Assembly (NCBI RefSeq): GCF_024748695.1
Contig: NZ_CP087176.1
Location: 1,109,501-1,173,500 of the forward strand
Origin: Pseudomonas sp. B21-040
GTDB lineage: Bacteria > Pseudomonadota > Gammaproteobacteria > Pseudomonadales > Pseudomonadaceae
DNA: 64,000 bases
Reading direction: 5' to 3'
The position numbers and the translations under genes were made by a program. Below are positions 47,416 to 57,231 of the stretch, in pieces. A model generated the notes under the pieces. The model was not told the DNA's origin, searched no databases, and saw only the letters and a program-made list of their open reading frames with translations. The number at the start of each line of letters is the position of its first letter. Position 1 is the stretch's first letter.

Positions 47416-48903
47416 TCAGAGATGCTGGCCATGGCGCGCCATGATGTGCCGCACCACGCTGTAGTCCTGAAGCGAGTCACTGGACAGGTCTTTGCCGTAG
47501 CCCGAACGCTTCAGGCCACCATGGGGCATTTCGCTGACCAGCATGAAATGGCTGTTGATCCAGGTGCAGCCGTACTGCAAGCGCGCTGCGACCTGCATCG
47601 CCTTGTCCAGGTTTTGGGTCCAGACCGAGGAGGCGAGGCCGTATTCGGAGTCGTTGGCCCAGTCCACGGCTTGTTCGAGCCCGTCAAAACGGGTCACGGT
47701 GACCACCGGCCCGAACACTTCACGCTGAACGATTTCATCGCTCTGCTTGCAGCCGGCCAGCAGCGTCGGCTGGTAATAGAAGCCGGCACCGGAATGCACC
47801 GCCGCACCGGTCACCCGCTCGATGTGCGGTTGGCCGAGGGCGCGTTCGACAAAACTGGCCACGCGGTCGCGCTGGCGGGTGCTGATCAGCGGGCCGATTT
47901 CGTTATCGGCATCGCGCTTGCCGGCGAAACGCAGGCTGCTGACCGCCGCGCCGAGCTCAGCCACCAAACGATCATGAATCCCGGCCTGTGCGTAAATCCG
48001 GCACGCGGCGGTGCAATCCTGACCGGCGTTGTAATAACCGTAAGTGCGCACACCCTCGACCACCGCTTGAATGTCCGCATCGTTACAGACGATCACCGGC
48101 GCTTTGCCGCCGAGTTCGAGGTGCGTGCGCTTCAAGGTTTTCGCCGCGGCTTGCAGGATTTTTTGCCCGGTGACGATATCGCCGGTCAACGACACCATGC
48201 GGATTTTCGGGTGACTGACCAAGTGGCTGCCGACCCCTTCACCGCCGCCGCAAACAATGTTGATCACGCCACGCGGCAGGATCTCGGCCAGGGCTGGGGC
48301 CAGGGCGAGGATGGACAACGGCGTGTGTTCGGACGGCTTGAACACCAGCGTGTTGCCGGCGGCGAGGGCCGGGGCGATTTTCCACGCGGCCATCATGATC
48401 GGGTAATTCCACGGCGCGATAGAGGCGACGACCCCGATAGGATCGCGGCGCACCATGCTGGTATACCCCGGCAGGTATTCACCGCTGAGCTGGCCGGTCT
48501 GGCAGCGCACGGCGCCGGCAAAGAAACGGAACACATCGACCGTCGCGCTCAAGTCATCCTGACGGGCCAGGTGCAACGGCTTGCCGCAGTTCAGGGATTC
48601 GAGACGGGCGAGGAGGTCGGCTTGTTTTTCGATGGCATTGGCGATGTCCAGCAACAGGTTTGAACGTTGCTGTGGCGTGGTCCGTGACCAACTGGCGAAG
48701 GCGTGATGGGCGGCGAGAATCGCGGCTTCCACTTGCTCGGTGCTGGCCTCGGCGATGTGCGTCAGCACTTCCCCGGTGGCGGGGTTGAGGATGGGTTCGA
48801 CAACACCCTGACCCGCGACCAATTCGCCATCGATCAACAACGCGGTGAACAACGGGGTCTGCGCGCCAGCCATCTTTCGGGTTCTCTTTTCTTGTGTGGC
48901 CAT
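47416..48903 (-). CDS. Gamma-aminobutyraldehyde dehydrogenase-like (PatD-type) enzyme, copy 2
   Basis: 495-residue aldehyde dehydrogenase, closely similar to the copy at 41607. C297 in [13 protein letters not shown] is the nucleophile and E263 in HLELGGKAP the base. The N-terminus is about 18 residues longer ([15 protein letters not shown]). The start has AGGGAG nearby. It is first in the cluster after the LysR gene, upstream of ydcS. Two paralogues flanking one transporter suggest different aldehydes or different inducers, for example from putrescine and from another diamine. Confidence 0.88.
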   Translation of the reverse strand: MATQEKRTRKMAGAQTPLFTALLIDGELVAGQGVVEPILNPATGEVLTHIAEASTEQVEAAILAAHHAFASWSRTTPQQRSNLLLDIANAIEKQADLLARLESLNCGKPLHLARQDDLSATVDVFRFFAGAVRCQTGQLSGEYLPGYTSMVRRDPIGVVASIAPWNYPIMMAAWKIAPALAAGNTLVFKPSEHTPLSILALAPALAEILPRGVINIVCGGGEGVGSHLVSHPKIRMVSLTGDIVTGQKILQAAAKTLKRTHLELGGKAPVIVCNDADIQAVVEGVRTYGYYNAGQDCTAACRIYAQAGIHDRLVAELGAAVSSLRFAGKRDADNEIGPLISTRQRDRVASFVERALGQPHIERVTGAAVHSGAGFYYQPTLLAGCKQSDEIVQREVFGPVVTVTRFDGLEQAVDWANDSEYGLASSVWTQNLDKAMQVAARLQYGCTWINSHFMLVSEMPHGGLKRSGYGKDLSSDSLQDYSVVRHIMARHGQHL

Positions 48904-49004
48904 GCTGCTCCCTGTGACTGGGGCCGGCCGTCTTATATAGATGCAACAAGACTAGTGCGCGGACCCGAGGTCGACAAATACTAAATACTGAAGGTGGCGT
49001 TCGA

Positions 49005-49919
49005 TTAAATAGATGGCTTGCGCCCGCCGTGGGGCTGCTCGCGCGCAACCGTCAGGAACGGGTCCACCAGCGCTGGCCGCGCCGTGCCGCGACGCCAGGC
49101 CAGGCCGACGTCGAGGGTCTGACTCAAGTCGGCAATCGGGCGCGCTTCGATGATGTCGCCCTCCAGCGACCACGGGCGATAGGTCATGTCGGGCTGGATC
49201 GATACGCCCAAACCGGCCGCCACCAGGCTTCGCACGGCTTCCGTCGACGCGGTTCTCAGGGTGATGCGTGGTTGCAGCGACGCGGCGGACCACATGCGCT
49301 GGGCATTACGGTCCATTTCATCGACGTTCAGTTGAATCAGCGGCTCTCGCGCTACGTCGGCGAGGTTGATGCTGTCGTGTTCCAGTAGCGGATGCTGCGC
49401 CGGCAGCCACAAGCGATGGGGTGAATGGGTCAGGACTTCGGTTTGCAGGGCGTGGCGGTCTTCGAGGTTGGAGAGGATCAACACGCCGACGTCGATCTCG
49501 CCACTGACCAGCAAATGCTCGATGTAGGGGCGTTCGTCTTCCATTACGCGGATTTCGACGTTGGGGTAGGCGCGTTGGAATCTTGTCAGCAAGTCCGCCA
49601 GGTAATAGCCGGCCACCAGGCTGGTCACCCCGACGATCAACTGCCCGGCCACCTGATCGGTGCTCTGTTGCAGGCTGCGCTTGGCGTTGTCCACCGTGGC
49701 CAGGATCAAGTGCGCCTGACGCAGGAATTGATGGCCCTGATGAGTCAGGCTCATCCCCTTGGCATGCCGGTTAAACAGGCCTACGCCTATCTCCTCTTCC
49801 AGTTGCTGGATCGCCAGGGTCAATGTCGATTGGGAAATGAACGCGGTTTGCGCGGCGGCGGAGATCGAGCCGGTCTCGGCCACGGCGATGAAATGACGAA
49901 TCTGACGCAGGGTCATCAT
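49005..49919 (-). CDS. LysR family transcriptional regulator
   Basis: 304 residues. An N-terminal winged helix-turn-helix (MTLRQIRHFIAVAETGSISAAAQ and SQSTLTLAIQQLEEEIGVGLF) is followed by a LysR substrate-binding domain from about residue 90. It is encoded on the same strand immediately upstream of the aldehyde dehydrogenase/YdcSTUV block, so it is the likely local regulator. The 101-base gap contains AT-rich half-sites near 48933-48955, but I cannot define a LysR box with certainty. The coinducer is unknown. Confidence 0.9.
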   Translation of the reverse strand: MMTLRQIRHFIAVAETGSISAAAQTAFISQSTLTLAIQQLEEEIGVGLFNRHAKGMSLTHQGHQFLRQAHLILATVDNAKRSLQQSTDQVAGQLIVGVTSLVAGYYLADLLTRFQRAYPNVEIRVMEDERPYIEHLLVSGEIDVGVLILSNLEDRHALQTEVLTHSPHRLWLPAQHPLLEHDSINLADVAREPLIQLNVDEMDRNAQRMWSAASLQPRITLRTASTEAVRSLVAAGLGVSIQPDMTYRPWSLEGDIIEARPIADLSQTLDVGLAWRRGTARPALVDPFLTVAREQPHGGRKPSI

Positions 49920-50095
49920 GGGGCAGTACCCGGTGGGCGGTTTTTATAGATTCGCTCGAGTGTATATCTTTTTATTCGATGGGCCGTTTTATCCTGGCAA
50001 CATTCAGAAGCACTCTCGCCGGGAGACGCGGGGCACTTTCGAATTAGGCTCGGGGCCTTAAGTGTCCGGTTAACCCCTTTCCTGGAGGCGGCAAA

Positions 50096-50779
50096 ATGAA
50101 TACCCGTGGATTGCTCGATCAACTGCTCAAGTCCGGTCAGGACCTGCTGCAGAACAAGGCCGGCGGCAATCAGAACAAGGCGTCCAGCGGTGGCCTCGGC
50201 GGTTTGCTCTCGGGCGCGAGCGGCGGTGCGATAGCTGCGGGCGCCATGGGGTTGTTGCTCGGCAGCAAAAAGGCTCGTAGCGTCGGCGGCAAAGTCGCCG
50301 TCTACGGCGGCCTCGCCGCGTTGGGCGTGATTGCCTACAAGGCCTTTGGCAACTGGCAGGCCCAGCAAGGCACGGCACCGAACACTGAACCGCAAACCCT
50401 CGATCGCTTGCCCCCGGCGCAAGTCGAATTGCACAGCCAGGCGATTCTCAAGGCGTTGGTGGCTGCAGCGAAAGCGGACGGCCATATTGATGAACGCGAG
50501 CGTGCGCTGATCGAAAGTGAGTTCAGCAAGCTCGACAACGATCAGGTGTTGCAGCACTGGCTGCATGCCGAACTTAACAAACCGCTGGACCCGACGGACG
50601 TTGCCCGGGCTGCCAGCACGCCGGAAATGGCCGCCGAGATGTACATCGCCAGCGTGATGCTGGTGGATGAGCAGAACTTCATGGAGAAGTCCTACCTCGA
50701 TGAGCTGGCGCGGCAGTTGAAGCTGGAGTCGGGGTTGAAGGCAGAGCTGGAGAAGCAGGTGCGACAGGTTTCCCTGTAA
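50096..50779 (+). CDS. DUF533 / YebE-like membrane-associated protein with TerB-type domain
   Basis: 227 residues. A Gly/Ala-rich N-terminal part with a hydrophobic stretch (GGAIAAGAMGLLLGSKKA, then VAVYGGLAALGVIAYKAF) is followed by a TerB-like helical domain with LKALVAAAKADGHIDERERALIESEF. This is the DUF533 family. E. coli YebE belongs to envelope-stress regulons, but the function is unknown. It starts at ATG 50096 after GGAGG and precedes the wsp operon on the same strand with a 93-base gap. Confidence 0.85.
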   Translation: MNTRGLLDQLLKSGQDLLQNKAGGNQNKASSGGLGGLLSGASGGAIAAGAMGLLLGSKKARSVGGKVAVYGGLAALGVIAYKAFGNWQAQQGTAPNTEPQTLDRLPPAQVELHSQAILKALVAAAKADGHIDERERALIESEFSKLDNDQVLQHWLHAELNKPLDPTDVARAASTPEMAAEMYIASVMLVDEQNFMEKSYLDELARQLKLESGLKAELEKQVRQVSL

Positions 50780-50834
50780 GTCCTGGATTGAGAGCCGCCG
50801 CACACCGTCTTATAAATGAAACAACGCCCTCGGC

Positions 50835-50840
50835 TATACT
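50835..50840 (+). promoter_or_regulatory. Candidate -10 element of the wsp operon
   Basis: TATACT, 33 bases upstream of the wspA GTG. No convincing -35 was found at 16-18 bases. Confidence 0.35.
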
Positions 50841-50872
50841 CCCCAGCATTTGAACCGCCCCGAGGACTGACT

Positions 50873-52495
50873 GTGAAAAACTGGACGTTGCGCCAACGCA
50901 TCTTGGCGAGCTTTGCGGTAATCATCGCCATCATGCTGTTGATGGTCGTCGTCTCGTATTCACGGCTGTTGAAGATCGAAGCCAGTGAAGAAAGCGTTCG
51001 CGATGATGCGCTGCCGGGGGTGTATTTCAGCTCGATGATTCGCAGTGCCTGGGTCGACAGTTTTATCCAGACCCAGGAGATGCTCGGCCTCAAGGAAGGG
51101 CAGGGCGTCAGTGTCGAAGACGCCGCCGATTTCAAGGCGTTCGAGGCGCGACTGCTGGAGCAGATGAACAACTATCGACGCACGGTGACCACGGAGGAAG
51201 ACAAGGTCGAAATCGCCGCGTTCGAAAAGCTGCATGAGGAGTACCAGAAGATCCTGGCGAAACTCCTCGACCTGCATAAGAACAATCAGGAGGCCGACGC
51301 CATCAAACTGTTCAATGAACAGCTGACCCCGGCGTGGACGGCGGGCCGGATGAAACTCAACGACATCATCCGCGAAAACAAAGCAGTGGCCGACCAGGAC
51401 ATGGCGAACATTGACGACGCCGTGGTCACCGCGAAGGTCATCATGGGCATTTCCTTGCTGATTGCGGTGCTGGCCGCCGGCCTGTGCGGTTTGCTGCTGA
51501 TGCGCGCGATCATGGCGCCAATGAACCGGATCGTGGACATCCTCGAAATCATGCGCACCGGCGACCTTAGTGGCCGTTTGAACCTGGAGCGCAAAGACGA
51601 ATTCGGCGCCGTGGAAACCGGCTTCAACGACATGATGACCGAGCTGACGTCGCTGGTGTCTCAGGCCCAGCGCTCGTCGGTGCAAGTGACCACGTCGGTG
51701 ACCGAGATCGCCGCCACGTCCAAGCAGCAGCAAGCCACCGCCACGGAAACCGCCGCCACCACCACGGAAATCGGCGCGACCTCCCGAGAAATCGCCGCGA
51801 CGTCCCGGGACCTGGTGCGCACCATGACTGAAGTCTCCACTGCTGCCGATCAGGCTTCGGTGCTGGCCGGTTCCGGGCAGCAAGGCCTGGCGCGCATGGA
51901 AGACACCATGCACTCGGTGATGGGAGCGGCCGATCTGGTCAACGCCAAACTGGCGATCCTCAATGAGAAGGCCGGCAACATCAACCAGGTGGTGGTGACC
52001 ATCGTCAAAGTCGCCGACCAGACCAACTTGCTGTCGCTCAACGCTGCAATCGAAGCCGAGAAGGCCGGTGAATACGGTCGCGGGTTCGCCGTGGTCGCCA
52101 CCGAAGTGCGGCGCCTGGCGGATCAAACCGCTGTCGCCACTTATGACATCGAACAAATGGTGCGCGAGATCCAGTCGGCGGTGTCCGCCGGCGTGATGGG
52201 CATGGACAAGTTCTCGGAGGAAGTGCGCCGGGGCATGTCCGAAGTGCAGCAGGTCGGCGAGCAGTTGTCGCAGATCATCCATCAGGTGCAGGCGCTGGCG
52301 CCGCGGGTGTTGATGGTCAATGAAGGCATGCAGGCGCAGGCCACCGGTGCCGAACAGATCAACCATGCGCTGGTGCAGTTGGGTGATGCCAGCAGCCAGA
52401 CCGTCGAGTCGTTGCGCCAGGCCAGTTTCGCCATCGACGAACTGAGCCAGGTGGCCGTCGGGCTGCGCAGCGGCGTTTCGCGATTCAAAGTCTGA
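50873..52495 (+). CDS. wspA: Methyl-accepting chemotaxis-type receptor WspA
   Basis: 540 residues: membrane helix (about 10-30), periplasmic four-helix-type region (about 31-185), second helix (about 188-210), HAMP, and a long signalling coiled coil with the hairpin-tip sequence VADQTNLLSLNAAIEAEKAGEYGRGF. WspA senses surface contact and activates the WspE kinase. The start is GTG 50873 with GAGG at 50862. The frame upstream has no ribosome site. It is the first gene of wspABCDEFR, and its TGA overlaps the wspB ATG. Confidence 0.95.
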   Translation: MKNWTLRQRILASFAVIIAIMLLMVVVSYSRLLKIEASEESVRDDALPGVYFSSMIRSAWVDSFIQTQEMLGLKEGQGVSVEDAADFKAFEARLLEQMNNYRRTVTTEEDKVEIAAFEKLHEEYQKILAKLLDLHKNNQEADAIKLFNEQLTPAWTAGRMKLNDIIRENKAVADQDMANIDDAVVTAKVIMGISLLIAVLAAGLCGLLLMRAIMAPMNRIVDILEIMRTGDLSGRLNLERKDEFGAVETGFNDMMTELTSLVSQAQRSSVQVTTSVTEIAATSKQQQATATETAATTTEIGATSREIAATSRDLVRTMTEVSTAADQASVLAGSGQQGLARMEDTMHSVMGAADLVNAKLAILNEKAGNINQVVVTIVKVADQTNLLSLNAAIEAEKAGEYGRGFAVVATEVRRLADQTAVATYDIEQMVREIQSAVSAGVMGMDKFSEEVRRGMSEVQQVGEQLSQIIHQVQALAPRVLMVNEGMQAQATGAEQINHALVQLGDASSQTVESLRQASFAIDELSQVAVGLRSGVSRFKV

Positions 52496-53031
52496 TGAGC
52501 GAACTCGCGGGCAAACGCGGCGCCGTGGTGCCGGCGAAGCAATCGTTGTTCCTGGTGTTTCGCATCGCCAGCGAGCGTTTTGCCTTGCAGGCCATCGAAG
52601 TGGCGGAAGTGTTGCCACGCCTGCCTTTGAAGCCGATTCCACGGGCGCCTGATTGGGTCGCCGGGGTCTTTGCTTATCGCGGCGCCGTCGTACCGGTGAT
52701 CGACCTTTGTGCGCTGACGTTCGGTCAACCGGCGCAGGCCCGTACCAGTACGCGGCTGGTGCTGGTGCACTATCGGCCGGATGACACGACACCCTCGATG
52801 TTGCTGGGCCTGATCCTTGAGCAGGCCACCGATACCTTGCGTTGTGACGCTGCGGACTTCAAACCCTATGGTTTGGACAACCGCCAGGCGCCGTACCTGG
52901 GGCCGGTTCGGGAGGATGCGCAAGGACTGCTGCAATGGGTACGGGTCGTTGATTTGCTCGATGATCAGGTTCGCGCGCTGCTGTTTCCTTCGCCACCGCT
53001 GGACCTGGCATCGCTTGAGGAGCGGTCATGA
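52495..53031 (+). CDS. wspB: CheW-type coupling protein WspB
   Basis: 178 residues with a CheW SH3-like domain (FLVFRIASERFALQAIEVAEVLPRL and WVAGVFAYRGAVVPVIDLCAL). It couples WspA to the WspE kinase. It starts inside the wspA stop and overlaps wspC by four bases. Confidence 0.93.
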   Translation: MSELAGKRGAVVPAKQSLFLVFRIASERFALQAIEVAEVLPRLPLKPIPRAPDWVAGVFAYRGAVVPVIDLCALTFGQPAQARTSTRLVLVHYRPDDTTPSMLLGLILEQATDTLRCDAADFKPYGLDNRQAPYLGPVREDAQGLLQWVRVVDLLDDQVRALLFPSPPLDLASLEERS

Positions 53032-54287
53032 GCAGCGATCAGCGTTTTTTCGATTTCCTCAAGGAACGTATCGGCCTCGACGTGACGTCGGTGGGCCCGG
53101 CGATCATCGAGCGCGCGGTGCGCCAGCGCAGCACGGCGTCCAATGCGCTGACGGCCGATGAGTATTGGCACACACTGCAAGGCTCGCAGGATGAGCAGCA
53201 GGCATTGATCGAAGCGGTGATCGTGCCGGAGACCTGGTTTTTCCGTTATCCGGAATCCTTCGCGACCCTGGCGAAACTGGCGGTAAAACGGCTGGCCGAA
53301 ATCAACAACATGCGTGCGCTGCGAATTCTCAGCCTGCCGTGTTCCACGGGTGAGGAGCCGTATTCCATCGCCATGACCCTGCTTGATGCCGGGCTTGAAC
53401 CGCATCAGTTCAAGGTAGAAGGCATGGACGTCAGCCCACTGTCGGTGGAAAAGGCCAGGCGTGCGGTCTACGGGAAAAACTCGTTTCGCGGTCACGATAT
53501 CGCGTTTCGCGACCGCCATTTCAGTGCCGAAGACGACAGTTATCGCCTCAGCGAGCGCGTGCTTGAGCAGGTGCGTTTGCAGGTCGGCAACCTGCTTGAT
53601 CCGGCCTTGCTCGCTAACGCGCAACCCTATGATTTTGTGTTCTGCCGCAACTTGCTGATCTATTTCGATCAGCCAACCCAGCAGCAGGTTTTTGAAGTAC
53701 TCAAGCACCTGACGCATGTCGACGGCGTGCTGTTTATCGGCCCGGCCGAAGGTGGTTTGTTGGGGCGTTTTGGCATGCGCTCGATTGGCATTGCGCAGTC
53801 GTTTGCGTTCAGCCGCCAGAGTGCGCCACAGCCTGAGCCGTTTCCCGTGTTCGTGCCGGCGCCGCTGCCGGTACGCCAACCCGTGCGCAGCGTGACACCG
53901 CCAACCGTGCGTAACCGCCCGTTCACCCCCCTCACGTCGCCAATCGCGGCGAAAGCATCGGACGCGATTGCGTTGCTGGCGAACATCGCGGTGCTGGCCA
54001 ACGAAGGCAAAAGTGTCGAAGCCCGCGCCGCGTGCGAAGGGTATTTGCGCAGCCACGAGCCGGTCGCCCAAGTGTTTTACTGGCTGGGGCTGCTCAGCGA
54101 TGTCAGTGGAAACACCTTCGAAGCCCAAGGTTTTTATCGCAAGGCGTTGTACCTTGAACCGCAACATCCCGACGCGTTGATGCACCTGGCGGCCTTGCTG
54201 CAATCCCAGGGTGATGCGGCGGGTGCCAGACGATTGCAGGACCGCGCCGCCCGCAGCGAGCGCGCTGACAGTGAGCGTAAACGATGA
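53028..54287 (+). CDS. wspC: Chemoreceptor methyltransferase WspC with TPR tail
   Basis: 419 residues. The N-terminal CheR methyltransferase has ETWFFRYPESF and the SAM loop LSLPCSTGEEPYSIAM. YDFVFCRNLLIYFD is the conserved strand. A C-terminal TPR region (about 320-400) is separated by a Pro-rich linker. It methylates WspA and sets receptor sensitivity against WspF. Four-base overlaps with both neighbours. Confidence 0.94.
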   Translation: MSSDQRFFDFLKERIGLDVTSVGPAIIERAVRQRSTASNALTADEYWHTLQGSQDEQQALIEAVIVPETWFFRYPESFATLAKLAVKRLAEINNMRALRILSLPCSTGEEPYSIAMTLLDAGLEPHQFKVEGMDVSPLSVEKARRAVYGKNSFRGHDIAFRDRHFSAEDDSYRLSERVLEQVRLQVGNLLDPALLANAQPYDFVFCRNLLIYFDQPTQQQVFEVLKHLTHVDGVLFIGPAEGGLLGRFGMRSIGIAQSFAFSRQSAPQPEPFPVFVPAPLPVRQPVRSVTPPTVRNRPFTPLTSPIAAKASDAIALLANIAVLANEGKSVEARAACEGYLRSHEPVAQVFYWLGLLSDVSGNTFEAQGFYRKALYLEPQHPDALMHLAALLQSQGDAAGARRLQDRAARSERADSERKR

Positions 54288-54967
54288 GCGCCTCCGACAC
54301 CTTGAACGTTACCCATGAAGATGCCCAGGCCATCGACGATTGCTGGAACCGCATCGGTATTCACGGTGACAAGTCCTGCCCGCTGCTGACCGAGCACATT
54401 CACTGCCGCAATTGCGCGGTGTACTCGGCCGCCGCTACGCGTTTGCTCGACCGCTACGCCTTGCAGCAGGACGACCGCGTGCAACATTCGGCAGCGGTTG
54501 AAACCGAGGTGAAAACCCGTTCGCTGCTGATGTTCCGACTCGGCGAGGAATGGCTGGGCCTGGCCACTCGCAGCCTGGTGGAAGTGGCGCCCCTGCAAGC
54601 CATTCATTCGTTGCCGCACCAGCGCTCCCGGGCGTTGCTCGGCGTGGCAAATGTGCGCGGAGCGTTGGTCGCGTGCCTGTCGTTGGTGGAATTGCTCGGG
54701 CTCGACGCCACCAACAACGTGGCCACCGGTGCGCGGGTCATGCCGCGCATGCTGATCATCGCCGCCCACGGTGGGCCGGTGGTGGTGCCGGTGGACGAGG
54801 TTGACGGGATTCATGCCATCGACGAACGAATTCTGGATGCCGCATCGCAATCGGGCACTCAGGCCAGCGGCAAATACACCCGAGGCGTGTTGCCGTTCAA
54901 AGGTCGCAGTTTGCGCTGGCTGGATGAAGAACAGTTGCTGTCCGCCGTGACCCGGAGCCTCACATGA
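54284..54967 (+). CDS. wspD: CheW-type coupling protein WspD
   Basis: 227 residues. An N-terminal extension with a cysteine cluster (DKSCPLLTEHIHCRNCAVYS) is followed by the CheW fold (LLMFRLGEEWLGLATRSLVEV). This is the second coupling protein of the Wsp complex. It overlaps wspC and wspE by four bases each. Confidence 0.93.
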   Translation: MSASDTLNVTHEDAQAIDDCWNRIGIHGDKSCPLLTEHIHCRNCAVYSAAATRLLDRYALQQDDRVQHSAAVETEVKTRSLLMFRLGEEWLGLATRSLVEVAPLQAIHSLPHQRSRALLGVANVRGALVACLSLVELLGLDATNNVATGARVMPRMLIIAAHGGPVVVPVDEVDGIHAIDERILDAASQSGTQASGKYTRGVLPFKGRSLRWLDEEQLLSAVTRSLT

Positions 54968-57231
54968 CCCCCGAGCAAATGCGCGACGCTTCGTTGCTCG
55001 AACTGTTCAGCCTGGAAGCCGAGGCCCAGACCCAGGTCCTGAACGCCGGGCTGTTGGCGTTGGAGCGCAACCCGACTCAGGCCGATCAACTCGAATCGTG
55101 CATGCGCGCGGCGCACTCGCTAAAGGGCGCCGCGCGGATCGTCGGTGTCGATGCCGGGGTCAGTGTTGCGCATGTGATGGAAGACTGCCTGGTCAGCGCT
55201 CAGGAAGGGCAGTTGTACTTGCGGCCCGAGCACATCGATGCGTTGTTGCAAGGCACCGATCTGCTGATGCGCATCGCCACGCCGAACAACAACCTGACAC
55301 CGGCGGATATCGAGGCCTATGTGGCGTTGATGGCCCATGTACTTGATCCGTTGGCACCGGTCGAACCGCTCAGGGACGAACGTCTGCCTGAACCGCAGAC
55401 CGTCGAGTTGCCGGCCCCGGTCATTGAGCCGCCAGCCGCCCCGGTTGAAACCCCGCGCAAGGCTAAACGCACCACCGAAAACGGTGAGCGCGTGCTGCGC
55501 GTCACGGCCGAGCGCTTGAACAGCCTGCTCGACCTGTCGAGTAAATCCCTGGTGGAAACCCAGCGGCTCAAACCACACCTGGCGACCATGCAGCGCCTCA
55601 AGCGCATACAAAACAACGGTCTGCGGGCACTGGAAAACCTCAACGTGCATCTCAAGGAGCACGCCTTGAGCCTTGAAGCTCAGGAGGCGCTCGAGGATGC
55701 GCGGCGGTTGCTGGCGGAATCCCAGCAACTGTTGATCGAAAAAAACGCCGAGCTGGATGAGTTTGCCTGGCAGGCCAGTCAGCGGGCGCAGGTGCTGTAC
55801 GACACCGCGCTGGCTTGTCGCATGCGCCCGTTTGCCGACGTGTTGAGCGGGCAGGTGCGCATGGTCCGCGATCTGGGCCGGGACCTGGGTAAACAGGTGC
55901 GGCTGGAGATCGAGGGCGAGAAAACCCAGGTCGACCGCGACGTCCTGGAAAAACTCGAAGCGCCACTGACGCACTTGTTGCGCAACGCCGTGGATCACGG
56001 CATCGAATCCCCGGAACAAAGGTTGCTGGCCGGCAAACCGGCGGAGGGGGTGATTCGTCTGCGTGCCTCCCATCAGGCCGGTCTGCTGGTGCTGGAGTTG
56101 AGCGATGACGGCAACGGCGTCGACCTGGAAAAGGTCCGCCGCACCGTTGTCGAGCGGCAGTTATCCCCAGCCGAAACCGCCGCGCAATTGAGCGAAGAAG
56201 AGCTGCTGACGTTTTTGTTCCTGCCGGGTTTCAGCCTGCGCGACAAGGTCACCGAAGTCTCCGGACGTGGTGTCGGGCTGGATGCGGTTCAACACATGGT
56301 CCGCCAATTGCGCGGAGCGGTGGTGCTGGAGCAAACGGCGGGCGCAGGCAGCCGCTTCCACCTCGAAGTGCCGCTGACGCTGTCGGTGGTCCGTAGCCTG
56401 GTGGTGGAAGTCGGTGACGAGGCTTATGCGTTTCCGCTGGCTCATATCGAACGCATGTGCGACCTGGAGTCGGCGGACATCGTGCAGGTCGAAGGGCGTC
56501 AGCATTTCTGGCATGAAGGTCGGCATGTCGGCCTGGTGGCGGCCAGTCAGCTGTTGCAGCGCCCGGTCAGCCAGAACAGTCAGCAGACGCTTAAAGTCGT
56601 GGTCATCCGCGAGCGCGATGCGATTTACGGCGTGGCGGTCGAGCGTTTTATCGGCGAGCGGACATTGGTCGTATTGCCGCTGGACGAACGTCTGGGCAAG
56701 GTGCAGGACATCTCCGCCGGGGCCTTGCTCGACGATGGTTCGGTGGTGCTGATCGTCGACGTCGAAGACATGCTGCGTTCGGTGGACAAACTGCTCAATA
56801 CCGGGCGCCTGGAGCGCATTGCCCGCCACAGCAATCAAGCGGTCGAGGCGGCGCGTAAACGGATTCTGGTGGTTGATGACTCACTGACGGTTCGCGAGTT
56901 GCAACGCAAGCTGCTGCTCAATCGCGGCTACGATGTGGCCGTGGCGGTTGACGGTATGGATGGCTGGAACGCCCTGCGCTCGGAGGATTTCGATCTGCTG
57001 ATCACCGACATTGATATGCCGCGCATGGATGGCATCGAACTGGTGTCGTTATTGCGCCGGGACAATCGCCTGCAATCGCTGCCAGTGATGGTGGTGTCGT
57101 ACAAGGATCGCGAGGAAGACCGTCGTCGTGGACTGGACGCCGGGGCCGACTATTATCTAGCCAAGGCCAGTTTTCATGACGATGCCCTGCTTGATGCAGT
57201 GGTTGAGCTCATCGGAGGAGCAAAGGCATGA
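54964..57231 (+). CDS. wspE: Hybrid histidine kinase-response regulator WspE
   Basis: 755 residues: Hpt with phospho-acceptor H51 in RAAHSLKGAARIVG, a linker, a P3/HATPase core (VDRDVLEKLEAPLTHLLRNA, then DDGNGVDLEKV and SGRGVGLDAV), a CheW-like regulatory domain, and a C-terminal receiver with D682 in LLITDIDMPRMDG. It phosphorylates WspR and WspF. All kinase boxes are intact. Confidence 0.95.
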   Translation: MTPEQMRDASLLELFSLEAEAQTQVLNAGLLALERNPTQADQLESCMRAAHSLKGAARIVGVDAGVSVAHVMEDCLVSAQEGQLYLRPEHIDALLQGTDLLMRIATPNNNLTPADIEAYVALMAHVLDPLAPVEPLRDERLPEPQTVELPAPVIEPPAAPVETPRKAKRTTENGERVLRVTAERLNSLLDLSSKSLVETQRLKPHLATMQRLKRIQNNGLRALENLNVHLKEHALSLEAQEALEDARRLLAESQQLLIEKNAELDEFAWQASQRAQVLYDTALACRMRPFADVLSGQVRMVRDLGRDLGKQVRLEIEGEKTQVDRDVLEKLEAPLTHLLRNAVDHGIESPEQRLLAGKPAEGVIRLRASHQAGLLVLELSDDGNGVDLEKVRRTVVERQLSPAETAAQLSEEELLTFLFLPGFSLRDKVTEVSGRGVGLDAVQHMVRQLRGAVVLEQTAGAGSRFHLEVPLTLSVVRSLVVEVGDEAYAFPLAHIERMCDLESADIVQVEGRQHFWHEGRHVGLVAASQLLQRPVSQNSQQTLKVVVIRERDAIYGVAVERFIGERTLVVLPLDERLGKVQDISAGALLDDGSVVLIVDVEDMLRSVDKLLNTGRLERIARHSNQAVEAARKRILVVDDSLTVRELQRKLLLNRGYDVAVAVDGMDGWNALRSEDFDLLITDIDMPRMDGIELVSLLRRDNRLQSLPVMVVSYKDREEDRRRGLDAGADYYLAKASFHDDALLDAVVELIGGAKA

